From Falsibacillus albus (GTDB lineage Bacteria > Bacillota > Bacilli > Bacillales > DSM-25281), in the NCBI RefSeq assembly GCF_003668575.1, contig NZ_RCVZ01000001.1:62001-126000 (forward strand): 64,000 bases of DNA, given 5' to 3'. The notes below the pieces were generated by a model, which did no database searches, was not told the origin of the DNA, and saw nothing but the letters and a program-made list of their open reading frames with translations. A program made the position numbers and the translations under genes. Each line of letters starts with the position of its first letter. Positions within the stretch are counted from its first letter, which is position 1. This document shows, piece after piece, positions 51,951-60,323 of this stretch.

Positions 51951-52595
51951 ATGAAGCATGCTACTTCAACAAAAGAATCAATAATGGAATCAGCGATTTA
52001 TCTATTCAACACAAAAGGCTTTGATGGTGTGTCGATTAGGGATATTGCTAAGAGGGCCAGAATTAATCCTGCTAATATTGCTTATTATTTTCGTAATAAA
52101 CAAGGGCTGCTCGAAGCTTGTTTAATAAAATTTTTTGAATCCTATTTAGCTTTCTTTGAGGAAGAAGCCAGTAATCTCATGTATGATTCTCCAGTCAATT
52201 GCCTCAACCGCGCCGTGAAAAATGTGCTGCAGTTCCAATCCCGACATCATTTATTGACAAGGTTTGTATGGCGGGAAGTATCATTGGACTCTCAGGTCGT
52301 CAGGGAAATCACTTCTTCTTATTTAATGAAAGAAAGATACTTCCTTAAGGAGATCATTGATGCAGGTGTAAAAAAAGAAGAGTTCAATCAGTACACCTCA
52401 AGCTATTTGATCATCCAATTGAAGGGCATGATCAATATGCCATATTTAAATAGTCAATATTTAAGGGAGGTATGGAACATCTACCCTCAAGAAGTCTATT
52501 TTGCAGAAAAATATTATCAAATTATCGAAATCTGGATTAGAGGTATACTGGTTAATAATACGATTCCATCTCCTCCTGAGATCGTTTGCCAATGA
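51951..52595 (+). CDS. refZ: TetR-family regulator RefZ
   Basis: A 214-residue TetR-type DNA-binding protein. The HTH (about 10-55) reads SAIYLFNTKGFDGVSIRDIA, then INPANIAYYFRNKQGLLEAC. The C-terminal helical domain is Phe/Tyr-rich. By family and position (between ytsP and hisJ) it is RefZ (YttP), which in B. subtilis binds motifs near the origin and affects FtsZ placement and chromosome capture during sporulation. AAAAGGAGA precedes the ATG. It converges on hisJ with only 6 bp between stops. Confidence 0.88.
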   Translation: MKHATSTKESIMESAIYLFNTKGFDGVSIRDIAKRARINPANIAYYFRNKQGLLEACLIKFFESYLAFFEEEASNLMYDSPVNCLNRAVKNVLQFQSRHHLLTRFVWREVSLDSQVVREITSSYLMKERYFLKEIIDAGVKKEEFNQYTSSYLIIQLKGMINMPYLNSQYLREVWNIYPQEVYFAEKYYQIIEIWIRGILVNNTIPSPPEIVCQ

Positions 52596-52601
52596 CAGTT
52601 T

Positions 52602-53405
52602 CTACGTGATGATATGCTCCATCAAGTCTGTTCTTCCTTGATTTAAATCGGCCGCTTGATGTGCGTCAGATCCATAGATAAGCGGGATGCCCATTTTAGC
52701 AGCCTCTTCTGCAATCCATTTATTTGGATAGCTTTCTTGGCAAAATGGTTTTACAATTCCTGCACCGTTATAATCCAATTGATAACGGTGCTTTTTTATT
52801 TCTCTGAGAATGTTGTCGATCAGTTTGTGATTCACATTCTTGGCAGGGAATTTTTTTTGGAACTTTTGCGCGAGTGTCATATGTCCGATCCGGATCGGCT
52901 TCCACTTGCCTAAATCGGACATGATGGAAAGGTGTATGGTATTGTAATAAGTGTCATAAATCGCTTCGGCCGATCCAAAAACTTCGACCATCGTACTGAA
53001 AAATTCCGGGCTATAGTCGACACAATACCAATCGTTTTCATGTTTGAGAAAATGAACAGATAGAATGCTGTCATCCAAAAATGGCCCATATTCATTAAGA
53101 AGCTTCTCCGTTTCATTTTCAAAGCCCTCGATGAAATCGACCTCCAGGCCAGTACGGATGAAAAGATCCTTTTTATACTCTTCCTTGAGAGAATCAAGTT
53201 CTTTTAAATATTTTTCTAATTTCCCCTTATCCATGCCGCTGTCCTTCGTTGGGGTAGTATCGATAAAAGAATCGGGAAGGGGTGCATGCTCAGTGAAGCT
53301 GATATCTTTATATCCAAGTTCGATTGCCCTCTCAATATATTTTTTAAAAGCATCATTCGTCCCATGCGGACAATAGGGTGAATGAATATGCCCATCTCTT
53401 AACAT
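52602..53405 (-). CDS. hisJ: Histidinol-phosphatase HisJ, PHP family
   Basis: A 267-residue PHP-fold metal phosphatase that makes histidinol from histidinol phosphate. The N-terminal RDGHIHSPYCPHGTND supplies H-x-H and further ligands, FTEHAPLPD (about 36) the next His, GLEVDFIEG a Glu, VHFLKH a His, and YGSDAHQAAD the last Asp-x-His. Length matches B. subtilis HisJ (YtvP). It is unlinked to other his genes, as in B. subtilis. Confidence 0.92.
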   Translation of the reverse strand: MLRDGHIHSPYCPHGTNDAFKKYIERAIELGYKDISFTEHAPLPDSFIDTTPTKDSGMDKGKLEKYLKELDSLKEEYKKDLFIRTGLEVDFIEGFENETEKLLNEYGPFLDDSILSVHFLKHENDWYCVDYSPEFFSTMVEVFGSAEAIYDTYYNTIHLSIMSDLGKWKPIRIGHMTLAQKFQKKFPAKNVNHKLIDNILREIKKHRYQLDYNGAGIVKPFCQESYPNKWIAEEAAKMGIPLIYGSDAHQAADLNQGRTDLMEHIIT

Positions 53406-53648
53406 CGAATCCCCCTCACTTTTAATGAAATTATTCTTTATATTATAATAGTAAAATAGAGATTTAATTGAATCAAATATGAGTATCTTGGCATATATCA
53501 GGTTTTTTGGAATGAAAATACAAAAAAAATCAAAATAATAGTCAAAAATTGTCGTTTACATGGTATCATTAAAGCATTAAGATGCAATAAATATATTTGT
53601 TTATATAAATACGGTTATGGCTTAATTGAGATGGACAGGGGGCTTACG
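53406..53648. other. Divergent promoter region between hisJ and ezrA
   Basis: 240 very AT-rich bp. TTTACA, 17 bp, TAAGAT (about 53555-53583) could be the ezrA promoter. No other structure stands out. Confidence 0.4.
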
Positions 53649-55346
53649 ATGGAATTTGTCATCGGTGCATTAATCTTATTGGTTATATTATTTTTTTATG
53701 GATATTTTACAAAGAAAAATCATTTTAAAGAAATCGATCGATTGGAAGAATGGAAAATCGATATAATGAACCGTCCGATTCTTGAAGAAATGTCCAAAGT
53801 CAAACAATTGAATATGACCGGGCAAACAGAAGAAATGTTTGAGCGCTGGAGACAAAGCTGGGATGAAATTGTAGCCATTCAGCTGCCAGACGTCGAAGAA
53901 CTACTATTTGATGCAGAAGAGTACGCAGATAAATATCGATTCAAGAAATCAAAAGAAGTGCAAAATCAAATCGACTCAAGCTTGAAGTCCACCGAAGAAC
54001 AAATCGACACGATTCTTGCAGAATTAAAAGAACTGGTCGGCAGTGAAGAAAAAAACAGGACCGAGATTACCGAGCTGCAAGAATCTTATCGGCATGTAAA
54101 AAAACAAATGCTGGCCCATCGGCACGTATTTGGCATCGCGGCATCCGCACTGGAGAAACAGTTGGAGCAAATTGGTTCACAGTTTTCGAATTTTGAACTA
54201 TTGACTGAGAATGGCGATTATTTAGATGCAAGGGAAGTGCTCTTATCCATTAGGAATGAGATCGACGGATTGAATGAAAAAATGGTAAGAATCCCAGATC
54301 TGATTACTGAATGTCAAACGCTGCTCCCTTCTCAATTGGACGAGCTTACTGATGGATACAGAGAGATGGAGTCAACTGGCTATCACCTTGATCATATTGC
54401 TTTCACCAAAGAAATTGATCGGATGAAGGAAGAGTTGAAGACATACATAGACTTTGTCCAAAAAGCAGAACTTGATGATGTGACAAAGGGTCTTGCAGAG
54501 ATGAAAGAACGTATCGAAGGGTTATATGATGCACTTGAAAACGAGGTGCATTCCAAACATTTCCTCATTCAAAATGACACGAAAACAAAGACGATGCTCG
54601 ATGAACTTGAGGAAGCACACCAAGTTCTCAGGAATGAAACGGAGTTTGTCCAACAAAGCTATCACTTAGTCGAGGAAGAGCTGAATGTTCCAAAAGGATT
54701 GGAAAAGAGAATTTACCAGTTGATCAATAAATATGATCATTTTGAAATTAAATCGGCTGAGAATGCTGCAGCACACTCCATGATGAAGGAAGAATTGCAG
54801 GACATCCGCGAAGAACTTGAAATGTTGCAGAAGGAACAAAAGGATTTCTCGGATTACTTGCAAAATCTGAGAAAAGATGAAATTACTGCACGTGAAACTG
54901 TGACGGATTTGAGAAAAAAGATATCCGAAGCAAGCCGGCAAATTTCAAAGAGCAATATTCCCGGCCTTCCATCTGATTATCTCTCATTATTAGAGCAGTC
55001 GGAGGATCATATACAGGATGTCATCAAGAGCTTGAATGAAAAACCATTGAATATTAAATCTGTTCAAGAACATTTGTATATTGCTTCTGACACCGTCCAG
55101 CATTTTTACGATAAAACCATGGAATTGATTGAAAACGTCATGCTGGCTGAAAAAGTTATTCAATATGGAAACCGATTTAGAAGCAGATATTCATTCGCTG
55201 AAGAACGATTAAGAACGGCTGAAGACGCGTTCAGAAGCTATGAATACCGCGCGGCATTAGAACAGGCCGCAACAACAATCGAAGAAATCGAACCGGGTTC
55301 GCTGAAAAAAATCGAAGAATCGATCAAGCAAGAACTCGAAAATTAA
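53649..55346 (+). CDS. ezrA: Septation ring formation regulator EzrA
   Basis: A 565-residue protein with one N-terminal membrane helix (about 2-21, FVIGALILLVILFFYGYF) and a long cytoplasmic spectrin-like coiled coil (about 25-560). The conserved RFRSRYSF patch near residue 518 corresponds to the QNR motif region (YGNRFRSRY) needed for septal localisation. EzrA inhibits stray FtsZ rings and links division to PBP1. ATG 53649 fits the known N-terminus (MEFVIG) and has AGGGGG upstream; the frame's earlier ATG at 53631 does not. Confidence 0.95.
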   Translation: MEFVIGALILLVILFFYGYFTKKNHFKEIDRLEEWKIDIMNRPILEEMSKVKQLNMTGQTEEMFERWRQSWDEIVAIQLPDVEELLFDAEEYADKYRFKKSKEVQNQIDSSLKSTEEQIDTILAELKELVGSEEKNRTEITELQESYRHVKKQMLAHRHVFGIAASALEKQLEQIGSQFSNFELLTENGDYLDAREVLLSIRNEIDGLNEKMVRIPDLITECQTLLPSQLDELTDGYREMESTGYHLDHIAFTKEIDRMKEELKTYIDFVQKAELDDVTKGLAEMKERIEGLYDALENEVHSKHFLIQNDTKTKTMLDELEEAHQVLRNETEFVQQSYHLVEEELNVPKGLEKRIYQLINKYDHFEIKSAENAAAHSMMKEELQDIREELEMLQKEQKDFSDYLQNLRKDEITARETVTDLRKKISEASRQISKSNIPGLPSDYLSLLEQSEDHIQDVIKSLNEKPLNIKSVQEHLYIASDTVQHFYDKTMELIENVMLAEKVIQYGNRFRSRYSFAEERLRTAEDAFRSYEYRAALEQAATTIEEIEPGSLKKIEESIKQELEN

Positions 55347-55384
55347 CAAAAGGATGGAGCTATTAAGCCCCATCCTTTTTTATT
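55347..55384 (+). terminator. Terminator after ezrA
   Basis: AAAAGGATGG pairs with CCATCCTTTT, with a second GCT/AGC step inside; T6 follows. Confidence 0.88.
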
Positions 55385-55538
55385 TGTGGGTTGAGACCTG
55401 TTGTCTCGATCCACTTCTCTATTATTTCGACTGTATTAATAATATTAATTAATGGCCAAAGGTTCAGTAAGGTTAATTTACGCTGAAATTAACCAACCAC
55501 AAAGTTGAAAGATTTATACTCTGCCCTGCATTGTCTTG

Positions 55539-55600
55539 ATGGAACCCTAGTGATGAAAAACACTGAGTTATGGAACCCTAGTGATGAAAAACACTGAGTT
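55539..55600 (+). repeat. Perfect 31-bp tandem duplication
   Basis: The unit beginning ATGGAACCCTAG and ending AAACACTGAGTT occurs at 55539-55569 and again at 55570-55600, identical and directly adjacent. It is intergenic, next to the dispersed repeat that starts at about 55601. Confidence 0.92.
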
Positions 55601-55735
55601 GATTAGAGCGGAAGGCACTTGACTCCAGTGGGATAAAGAGGGAAGCGGGAGACCCTGCAGGCGAAGCCGAGGAGGCTCCCGTCCCTCCAAGCGGAAAGCA
55701 AGTGCCTTCAACGGAATGGACCATTACAACGTTTG
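55601..55735 (+). repeat. Dispersed Bacillus-type repeat, variant copy
   Basis: GAGCGGAAGGCACTTGACTC at one end and GGAAAGCAAGTGCCTTCAAC at the other give inverted ends (AAGGCACTTG/CAAGTGCCTT). The core GGGAGACCCTGCAGGCGAAG, GCCGAGGAGGCTCCC is GC-rich. It resembles the core of the 42975-43240 copy. Confidence 0.75.
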
Positions 55736-55743
55736 TATAAACT

Positions 55744-55781
55744 GAAAGAGGCTGGAGCTACAAAGCCCCAGCCTCTTTATT
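55744..55781 (-). terminator. Terminator of braB
   Basis: AAAGAGGCTGG pairs with CCAGCCTCTTT around GAGCTACAAAGCC, with a weak inner pair; it serves the minus-strand braB, which ends at 55794. Confidence 0.85.
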
Positions 55782-55793
55782 GGTCTTTGGATA

Positions 55794-57140
55794 TTAATGA
55801 GTCGTGTTTACCGAATTCCTGACTTGCCCTAATTGTACTGCGATAATATAACCGACGATTGCCCCAGCTAGTGCAGGGATGATCCAGCCTATCCCTTCAT
55901 TGAACAGGGGAAGTCCGGATAATGCCTCCGTAATGGAGGAAACATCCACATGCGCCGTTTTCAGACCGTCGATTAAACTGACCACCCCTGTAGGAATCAA
56001 AGCCCCGATATAAACGGCCCGATAACCGTGGAACTTATTGTGAAGAAACGACAGGATGATCAGTACGATGGCTAATGGATATACGACAATCAATACCGGC
56101 AAAGAGACATTGATTAATTGTGTAAGACCGATGTTGGATATAATCATACTGAAAACAGAGAAAATGATTACATATTTCGAATAAGAAATGGATGGGACAA
56201 TTTTTGTGAAAAATTTTGCACATGACGAAACGAGCCCGACAGATGTTGTAATACAAGCAAAAGTAATGGCCAAACCTAAAATGATTGTCCCTCCTGCCCC
56301 ATATAGATAGGAAGCTGCCGCTGATAAGAGCGCTCCTCCATTATCCTGCGAGCCGATGGCGCTTGTACTGGTTGCGCCAATGAAGGCAAGTGAAAGATAC
56401 ACAAGGGCAAGACCGGCTGCTGCAATGAGTCCGGCAGTGATGCAAGTTCTTGTCAATACGGATTTATTGGTGATTCCCTTTTCCTTGACAGAGGAAATGA
56501 CCACAATTCCAAAAACAAGGGCAGCAATAGTATCCATTGTTAAATATCCATCAATGAATCCTTTAAAAAATGGTCCGTTTTTATATGGTCCCTGAGGTAG
56601 CATCGGCTTCCCCATTGGTGTGATGAAGCTTTTGATCACCAGTACAGCCAAAATAATGATGAGGGCTGGAGTCAAGAACTTTCCAATGCGATCGACCAAT
56701 TTAGAAGGATTCATGGAAAGCCAAGCCGTCAAAGCAAAGAAGATGAGCGAAAAGATGAACAACGGCCATCCATTGGCCGCAATGTCAGTTGGCAAAAATG
56801 GCATAACCCCGATTTCAAATGAAACGGTGCCTGTTCTTGGAATGCCGAAAAATGGACCGATTGCTAAATACATAACAGTTGTAAAAATGAGCCCGAATAA
56901 AGGATGCACCCTGCTGGACAGAGTCTGCAAATCCCCTCCTGTCCGTGCAATCGCTATGACGCCAAGGAGTGGCAAACCGACACCTGTGATCAAAAATCCC
57001 GATATTCCTACCCAAACATTCTGACCTGCTTGTTGACCGAGAAAAGGAGGAAAGATCATATTTCCTGCTCCTAAAAATAAGGCAAAGAGCATCAGGCCGA
57101 TTGTCATGATTTCTCTTGATGATAGCGCTTTCTTGTCCAA
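55794..57140 (-). CDS. braB: Branched-chain amino acid transporter, LIVCS family
   Basis: A 448-residue membrane carrier with about 12 transmembrane segments. The N-terminal MTIGLMLFALFLGAGNMIFP, then PPFLGQQAG and YLAIGPFFGIPRTG, are hallmarks of BrnQ/BraB symporters for leucine, isoleucine and valine. It is in the same place as B. subtilis braB, between ezrA and nifZ. The start is TTG 57140 after CAGGAGGGA. Branched-chain transporters are often CodY targets, but I did not find a convincing CodY box upstream. Confidence 0.93.
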   Translation of the reverse strand: MDKKALSSREIMTIGLMLFALFLGAGNMIFPPFLGQQAGQNVWVGISGFLITGVGLPLLGVIAIARTGGDLQTLSSRVHPLFGLIFTTVMYLAIGPFFGIPRTGTVSFEIGVMPFLPTDIAANGWPLFIFSLIFFALTAWLSMNPSKLVDRIGKFLTPALIIILAVLVIKSFITPMGKPMLPQGPYKNGPFFKGFIDGYLTMDTIAALVFGIVVISSVKEKGITNKSVLTRTCITAGLIAAAGLALVYLSLAFIGATSTSAIGSQDNGGALLSAAASYLYGAGGTIILGLAITFACITTSVGLVSSCAKFFTKIVPSISYSKYVIIFSVFSMIISNIGLTQLINVSLPVLIVVYPLAIVLIILSFLHNKFHGYRAVYIGALIPTGVVSLIDGLKTAHVDVSSITEALSGLPLFNEGIGWIIPALAGAIVGYIIAVQLGQVRNSVNTTH

Positions 57141-57476
57141 TCAGATCCCTCCTGAATATTTTAATTATTGTGGAATTTTAATAAAAACAAAGTAATAGTA
57201 ACACAGGTTCCACAAAAAATGTCGAAATTTAAAAAAGTCTAAACTTTCAATATATTAGAATAACTTTAGGGCGTTAATGCTGAACATGGAAAAAGGATGA
57301 AAAATCAATGTTTTGACTATTTTCTTTTTGATGGATATTTCCTGAATTTATATTTAAAGAAGTAAGATATCAAGAAAAAATTTTAAAGTGTCCGCATTCG
57401 GTGGGAATTTTTTTCTTGTAATAGTTATGGTAACATTAAATGTTGGTTAAGGAATTTACGTTTGAAGGTGTAAATA
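57141..57476. other. Divergent region between braB and nifZ
   Basis: 336 AT-rich bp holding the promoters for both genes. I see no terminator, riboswitch or repeat. GAAGGTGTAAATA before 57477 is the nifZ ribosome binding site. Confidence 0.4.
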
Positions 57477-58628
57477 ATGATTTATTTTGATAATAGTGCA
57501 ACTACTAAGCCTTATGATGAAGTTTTGGATGCTTTTGTTAAGGTTTCCCGTGAATATTATGGGAATCCATCTTCATTGCATGCTTTAGGGGTGAAGGCAG
57601 AGCAACTTTTGAACCAGGCCAGGGGGCAGGTCGCAGACATACTGAAGGTCGATCCGCAGGAAATTTACTTTACTTCTGGAGGGACAGAGAGCAACAACCT
57701 AGCCATCAAAGGTGCGGCAAAACAATATCAAACACGTGGCAGACATATCATCACAACGCAAATCGAACATCCTTCTGTCCTGCAGGCTTGTGAAGATCTT
57801 TCAAAGGAAGGTTATGAAATCACCTATCTTCCAGTCAATAAAGCAGGCGTCGTTCAAATTGATGATCTCAAAAAAGCTGTTCGCGATGATACAATCTTGG
57901 TTACCATCATGCATGTAAATAATGAAGTGGGTTCGATTCAGCCCGTTCAAGAAATTGGACAATGGCTTGCTCAACATACAAATATCATATTTCATGTGGA
58001 TCATGTTCAAGGGTGTACCAAAGTGCCACTTTCCTTAGACGGTGCCATGGTGGATCTTTGTACCATCTCTTCTCATAAGTTTCACGGATTAAAAGGAACT
58101 GGTGCATTATTCATCCGAAAAGGCATCCAGCTGTCACCTTTATTTTCCGGAGGGAATCAAGAATGGAAACTGCGTAGCGGTACTGAAAATACAGCGGGAA
58201 TCGTTGCAATGGCCAAGGCGCTGAGAATGAGTGAGGAGCATCGCAGACGATCGACTGCAAAAATTATGGAGGTAAAAGACTATCTTATCCATGGATTAAG
58301 TGAAATGGAAGGCGTCTCGATAAACACAATTTCAGATCTTTCAGCACCTCATATTGTCAATTTTTCACACAGGGGTATGAAAGGAGAGGTCCTTGTTCAT
58401 GCCTTGGAACAATCGGGGATTTACGTTTCCACAACCAGTGCATGTTCATCGAAGAAAAAGGCCCTCAGCAAAACATTATTGGCAATGGGTGTGAAAAAGG
58501 ATGACGCAGAAGGATCAATCCGGATCAGCCTTTCTTTTGATAATACGTTGTCAGAAGCAGCAACTTTCATCCAAGAATATCGGAATACTGCTTCCAAGTT
58601 AAATAAAGTGATAAGGAGATCGAAATGA
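57477..58628 (+). CDS. nifZ: Cysteine desulfurase NifZ (IscS-like)
   Basis: A 383-residue class V aminotransferase-fold PLP enzyme that takes sulfur from cysteine onto its own Cys. The PLP-Lys motif is TISSHKFHGLKGTGALF (Lys near 202); the catalytic Cys loop is VSTTSACSSKKKALSKTLLA (Cys near 326), with a family-I type loop. In B. subtilis NifZ donates sulfur only to ThiI for 4-thiouridine in tRNA, and the 4-bp overlap (ATGA) with thiI here supports that partnership. Confidence 0.93.
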   Translation: MIYFDNSATTKPYDEVLDAFVKVSREYYGNPSSLHALGVKAEQLLNQARGQVADILKVDPQEIYFTSGGTESNNLAIKGAAKQYQTRGRHIITTQIEHPSVLQACEDLSKEGYEITYLPVNKAGVVQIDDLKKAVRDDTILVTIMHVNNEVGSIQPVQEIGQWLAQHTNIIFHVDHVQGCTKVPLSLDGAMVDLCTISSHKFHGLKGTGALFIRKGIQLSPLFSGGNQEWKLRSGTENTAGIVAMAKALRMSEEHRRRSTAKIMEVKDYLIHGLSEMEGVSINTISDLSAPHIVNFSHRGMKGEVLVHALEQSGIYVSTTSACSSKKKALSKTLLAMGVKKDDAEGSIRISLSFDNTLSEAATFIQEYRNTASKLNKVIRRSK

Positions 58629-59836
58629 ATTACGAACGCATATTAATCAGATATGGTGAAATATCTACAAAAGGCAGGAATCGCAATCGATTCATTGATA
58701 AGTTAAAGTCCAATATCATCAACTCATTGAAGGATTATCCACAGGTCCGTGTACAAGGGACGCGTGATCGAATGTTTTTAATGTTGAATGGGGCTCCGAG
58801 TGAAGCAGTTTGTTCAAAACTATCGAAAATTTTCGGCATTCAGTCCTTCAGTCCGACAATAAAAGTGGATAAGAATTTGAACGATATAAGGGATGCTGCT
58901 TTGAGCTTAGTGAACAAATTATACTTACCTGGTAAAACGTTTAAAGTTTCGGCGAGGAGAGCTGACAAGACATTTGAACTTGATACCCACGAGCTGAATC
59001 ATGAAGTTGGCGGTTTTATATTGAAAAATGTTGAAGGCATTAAAGTGGATGTTAAAAATCCAGATATTAATTTGATTGTGGAAATCAGAAAAGAGGGCGC
59101 ATACTTATCTTCAGAGGTCATTCAAGGAACCGGAGGGATGCCGGTTGGCTCCAGCGGTAAGTCTATGCTGATGCTTTCAGGCGGAATCGACAGTCCTGTA
59201 GCAGGGTATCTTTCCATGAAGCGCGGCGTGGAAATCGAAGCTGTGCATTTTTACAGTCCTCCATTTACGAGTGAACGAGCCAAGCAAAAGGTTCTTGATC
59301 TTTCCGAAAAATTAGCTGCATTCAGCGGAAGTGTAAAGGTCCACGTTGTTCCGTTCACAGAAATTCAACAAACGATCCATCAACAGGTTCCTGAGAATTA
59401 TACGATGACTTCAACCCGCAGATTGATGCTTCGGTTAGCAGAAGAATTAAGGAAGAAAAATGAGGGATTTGCGATCATTACTGGAGAAAGTCTAGGACAA
59501 GTAGCCAGTCAGACATTGGAAAGCATGCTGGCCATCAACGAAGTGACAAGCACGCCGGTTTTAAGGCCATTGATTTCTATGGATAAGCTTGAGATCATTG
59601 ATATTGCCAAGGACATTGATACGCATGAAATTTCCAATTTGCCGTACGAAGATTGCTGTACGATTTTTACACCGGCATCGCCCAAAACGAAGCCTAAATT
59701 GGAAAAAGTGCAATATTATGAAAGCTTCGTCGATTTCGCACCACTTATCGAAAAAGCGATTGATGGAACTGAAACCATCGTGGTTAAACCTAAAGGAAAT
59801 GCAGACGCACATGAGGAGTTAAAGGATTTATTTTGA
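58625..59836 (+). CDS. thiI: tRNA 4-thiouridine synthase ThiI
   Basis: A 403-residue protein: ferredoxin-like and THUMP domains (about 1-165, RYGEISTKGRNRNRFIDKL at the start) deliver tRNA, and the PP-loop ATPase LSGGIDSPVAGYLSMKRG (about 183) adenylates U8. It lacks the C-terminal rhodanese domain of the E. coli enzyme, as in other Bacillus, so sulfur must be received differently from NifZ. CCxxF-type Cys are in YEDCCTIF near residue 343. Coupled to nifZ. Confidence 0.95.
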   Translation: MNYERILIRYGEISTKGRNRNRFIDKLKSNIINSLKDYPQVRVQGTRDRMFLMLNGAPSEAVCSKLSKIFGIQSFSPTIKVDKNLNDIRDAALSLVNKLYLPGKTFKVSARRADKTFELDTHELNHEVGGFILKNVEGIKVDVKNPDINLIVEIRKEGAYLSSEVIQGTGGMPVGSSGKSMLMLSGGIDSPVAGYLSMKRGVEIEAVHFYSPPFTSERAKQKVLDLSEKLAAFSGSVKVHVVPFTEIQQTIHQQVPENYTMTSTRRLMLRLAEELRKKNEGFAIITGESLGQVASQTLESMLAINEVTSTPVLRPLISMDKLEIIDIAKDIDTHEISNLPYEDCCTIFTPASPKTKPKLEKVQYYESFVDFAPLIEKAIDGTETIVVKPKGNADAHEELKDLF

Positions 59837-59930
59837 TGGCAATTTTCATGGTCAATTCCACGAAAAAAGCAGGCTATATTGCTTATAAATCAGCCTGAAA
59901 ATTTAGGAACAATTACCAATTGAAACTTCT

Positions 59931-59960
59931 GCATGAATCCATGTGTTTTCGCACACCATA
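59931..59960 (+). promoter_or_regulatory. Candidate SigG promoter of the spore protein gene
   Basis: GCATG at 59931-59935, 18 bp, CACCATA at 59954-59960. Both boxes are near the forespore SigG consensus (GHATR and CATNHTA); the -10 has mismatches. About 24 bp before the start codon. Confidence 0.45.
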
Positions 59961-59983
59961 TACTCACAAGGAGGTGAACACAC

Positions 59984-60184
59984 ATGGCAAACAGAAGTAC
60001 AAACCAATTGGTAGCTCCAGGTTCTCAACAAGCTATCGACCAAATGAAATACGAAATCGCATCTGAATTCGGAGTTCAACTTGGACCAGATGCAACTGCT
60101 CGCGCTAACGGTTCTGTTGGTGGTGAGATCACTAAACGTCTAGTTCAAATGGCTGAACAACAATTAGGCGGATACCAAAAATAA
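59984..60184 (+). CDS. Alpha/beta-type small acid-soluble spore protein
   Basis: A 66-residue SASP that coats and protects spore DNA. It starts [20 protein letters not shown], carries the GPR protease site EIASEFGV (about 24-31), and ends with the DNA-binding helix [30 protein letters not shown] is a very strong ribosome binding site. Forespore expression is expected. In B. subtilis sspA lies at this place next to ytcI; several paralogues exist, so I leave the symbol blank. Confidence 0.96.
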   Translation: MANRSTNQLVAPGSQQAIDQMKYEIASEFGVQLGPDATARANGSVGGEITKRLVQMAEQQLGGYQK

Positions 60185-60206
60185 TTTTAAACAAAAAATG
60201 GCTACA

Positions 60207-60239
60207 GGAACGGGCTTAGGCCCGTTCTTTATTTTTTTG
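60207..60239 (+). terminator. Terminator after the spore protein gene
   Basis: GAACGGGC pairs with GCCCGTTC around TTAG; a T-rich tail follows. Confidence 0.92.
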
Positions 60240-60257
60240 CGCGAAAATGACAAATTA

Positions 60258-60286
60258 TTTAAAAGTTTTTAAAAATTTTGTATAAT
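60258..60286 (+). promoter_or_regulatory. Promoter of the mbcS gene
   Basis: TTTAAA (60258-60263), 17 bp, TATAAT (60281-60286), about 38 bp before the ATG. Confidence 0.65.
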
Positions 60287-60323
60287 GATATTGTACAAAC
60301 CTACTCGATAAGGGGGAAAAACG

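Noticed and set aside
51623-52024. 133-codon ORF between ytsP and refZ
   Set aside because: It crosses repeat sequence and overlaps the start of refZ in another frame.
55539-55600. Possible CRISPR repeat
   Set aside because: Only two copies, directly adjacent without spacers, and no cas genes in the window.
57141-57476. CodY box upstream of braB
   Set aside because: Several AT-rich stretches resemble parts of AATTTTCWGAAAATT, but none matches well enough to report.
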